Source: DATHXC01 sp035459965 (GTDB lineage Bacteria > Pseudomonadota > Gammaproteobacteria > Burkholderiales > Methylophilaceae). From it: a stretch of 64,000 bases of DNA. The notes under the pieces are model-generated. The model did no database searches, was not told the DNA's origin, and worked only from the letters and a program-made list of their open reading frames with translations. The DNA is taken from positions 62,001 to 126,000 of the forward strand of contig DATHXC010000008.1 of the NCBI GenBank assembly GCA_035459965.1, in the 5' to 3' direction. Made by a program: the position numbers and the translations under genes. Numbering within the stretch: position 1 is the first letter of the stretch; each line of letters starts with the position of its first letter. Positions 63,801 to 64,000 of this stretch are shown in pieces.

Positions 63801-64000
63801 CGGGCCGCGGTTGGATTGCTTGATATCCGGGCGCCCCGGCTCATCTACCCGTTGCAGGGTGCCGGTAATGTTGGGCAGGCCGACTTCGGGGAAAGTGCTG
63901 TTGATGTTGCGGCCGCCTCGTTCAAATACACGGAAGATGTCGGCGGGCGGAATGGTCTCCCAGGCTGGCAGCGGATCAAGGCGATTCAATATGCCTTTGT
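60858..64000 (-). CDS. Large multihaem cytochrome c with LVIVD propeller repeats (N-terminus outside window)
   Basis: About 1,047 residues are visible and the frame stays open to the right edge, so the start is not here; the TTG near 63987 is not a true start. The first 560 visible residues hold seven CxxCH haem sites: CSGCH, CMVCH, CVDCH, CSDCH, CYTCH, CAGCH and CSDCH. From about residue 640 to 960 come at least six LVIVD-type strands (GFRVYDVASI, GLIVVDVDTL, GLVVLDLDNP, GLRVLDVTKP, GLAIIDIEKP, GLKVVQLTAP) that form a beta-propeller. Probably periplasmic or surface-exposed; an export signal would be in the missing part. It is first of the three coupled genes seen here. Confidence 0.88.
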   Translation of the reverse strand, partial: KGILNRLDPLPAWETIPPADIFRVFERGGRNINSTFPEVGLPNITGTLQRVDEPGRPDIKQSNRGPGTGSNIAVPVINITKTRLNDPHLWFLGTNEQAGDYRSSGCSGCHSIYANDRDPLHAGPYAKFGNEGTSQTTDPTIPKNESGHPLKHEFTRAIPSSQCMVCHMHQPNIFVNSFYGYTMWDYESDAPSMWPEKQKYPTDAEIRAINERNPEEAAIRGKWSDPEFLKNVSTLNSTLKDTQFADYHGHGWNFRAIFKRNRKGALLDAKGNIVDDNDPKKFSKAVHLSSIHMDIGMQCVDCHFAQDMHGNGHIYGEVAAAIEIDCSDCHGTATTYPTLHTSGPAARPGGLDLTTLTTQDGRRRFEWIDGKLIQRSAIDPKKEWTMSLVKDTMNPNHPQYNAKAARAKLMAAGEEGQQGQWGLGVKKFAHDNSKMTCYTCHLSWTTSCAGCHLPIQANWKTERHHYEGGETRNYATYNPQVARDDMFQLGLSGPVKGSKITPVRSSSALILSSTNSNRERIYIQQPPIASSGFSSQAFAPHYPHTERKEETKTCSDCHISKDNDNNAIMAQLLLQGTNFVNFVGFNAWLGEERHVEAVTVTEWDEPQAVIGSYLQRYAYPDYFKEHQDHKHELQLAQDHSAADRVNCLQLRGEYLYAAEGKGGFRVYDVASIANKGIAQRIITAPFSSMGHDTHVASKNATCMAIPTNQSIAPSRNPDESTDKARFELMRKTNQEQAFHAIYHYAFITDAVEGLIVVDVDTLADGEPRNNFLKRAVTWNPDGILNNARHITLGGHYAYVSTAKGLVVLDLDNPLKPRHIKTIALDDVRGSALQFRYLFVTDSTGLRVLDVTKPQEPVLLPAQIPLKNAQKLYLARTYAYVAAGEQGLAIIDIEKPESPVVYQMFTADGKLNDARDVVVGSTNASLFAYVADGKNGLKVVQLTAPDTQPRFYGFSPEPKPNLIAWRKTQSTALAVSKGLDRDRAVDETGHQIAVFGRIGARPFTRGEMERLYLRPDGNIWTVSDKVNNSDMIPKKSAKPAASQEQIR

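Noticed and set aside
63987..63989. TTG as a start codon for the large cytochrome
   Set aside because: The frame is open to the window edge (preceded by Lys-Gly-Ile codons) and no signal peptide follows the TTG, so the gene continues outside.

Overview
The window looks like a chromosomal segment of a betaproteobacterium. It has roughly balanced base composition and dense genes, often overlapping by 1-8 bases. The organism is probably close to the Methylophilaceae / Nitrosomonadales. This is inferred from the style of the proteins (RNase G, MnmA, LexA-like, IlvBHC, DUF482, PF07399 antiporter) and from a complete cbb3 oxidase locus. No rRNA, tRNA, IS element, prophage or CRISPR array was seen.

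Layout. 1-0.9 kb: N-terminal part of an exported YVTN beta-propeller protein cut by the left edge. 1.1-6 kb: rppH facing psd, then the branched-chain amino acid operon ilvB-ilvH-ilvC (minus strand). 6-15.3 kb: a GspE/PilB-type ATPase, nadC, a glutathione S-transferase, mnmA-nudJ, marC, maf-rng, a small zinc protein and ilvE. 15.7-24.6 kb: the aerobic respiration block, a SCO-type copper chaperone followed by ccoN-ccoO-ccoQ-ccoP and the assembly genes ccoG-ccoH-ccoI, all on the plus strand. 24.7-26.9 kb: a small accessory stretch with a half-size EamA transporter and a solitary HNH nuclease-nucleotidyltransferase fusion that lies between 13-bp repeats and an attC-like tail.

26.9-38.4 kb: a long minus-strand housekeeping run (ygjP-like, plsC, gmhB, glyS, glyQ, lnt, a small exported protein, corC, ybeY, phoH, miaB), interrupted by mscL on the plus strand. 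38.6-44.9 kb: cysG, an EnvZ/OmpR-type pair with strikingly regular direct repeats upstream, an EF-hand protein, a DUF482 acyltransferase-like protein, and a LexA-family repressor whose own promoter carries a CTGT-N8-ACAG operator. 45-55 kb: an SUV3-like RNA helicase, a trypsin-like protease with TPRs, a DUF455 ferritin-like protein, an AI-2E family permease, a DUF4124 protein, a PF07399 antiporter, PEP carboxylase and an SDR. 55-64 kb: a two-receiver diguanylate cyclase, then a tightly coupled three-gene redox operon running in from the right edge.

The most unusual system is that last operon. It contains a very large exported-type cytochrome (seven CxxCH motifs visible, then LVIVD propeller repeats; N-terminus outside the window), a five-haem cytochrome with one CX4CH site, and an 830-residue cytoplasmic protein fusing a thioredoxin-reductase-like FAD/NAD(P) module, two cyclic-nucleotide-binding domains and a four-cluster ferredoxin domain. 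Stop and start codons overlap or nearly touch, so the three are probably made together. The second accessory candidate is the HNH-nucleotidyltransferase fusion, which has the architecture of a one-gene defence or toxin protein. Several regulatory signals (OmpR-like repeats, 18-bp tandem repeats before the diguanylate cyclase, the LexA-like self-operator) are visible directly in the DNA.
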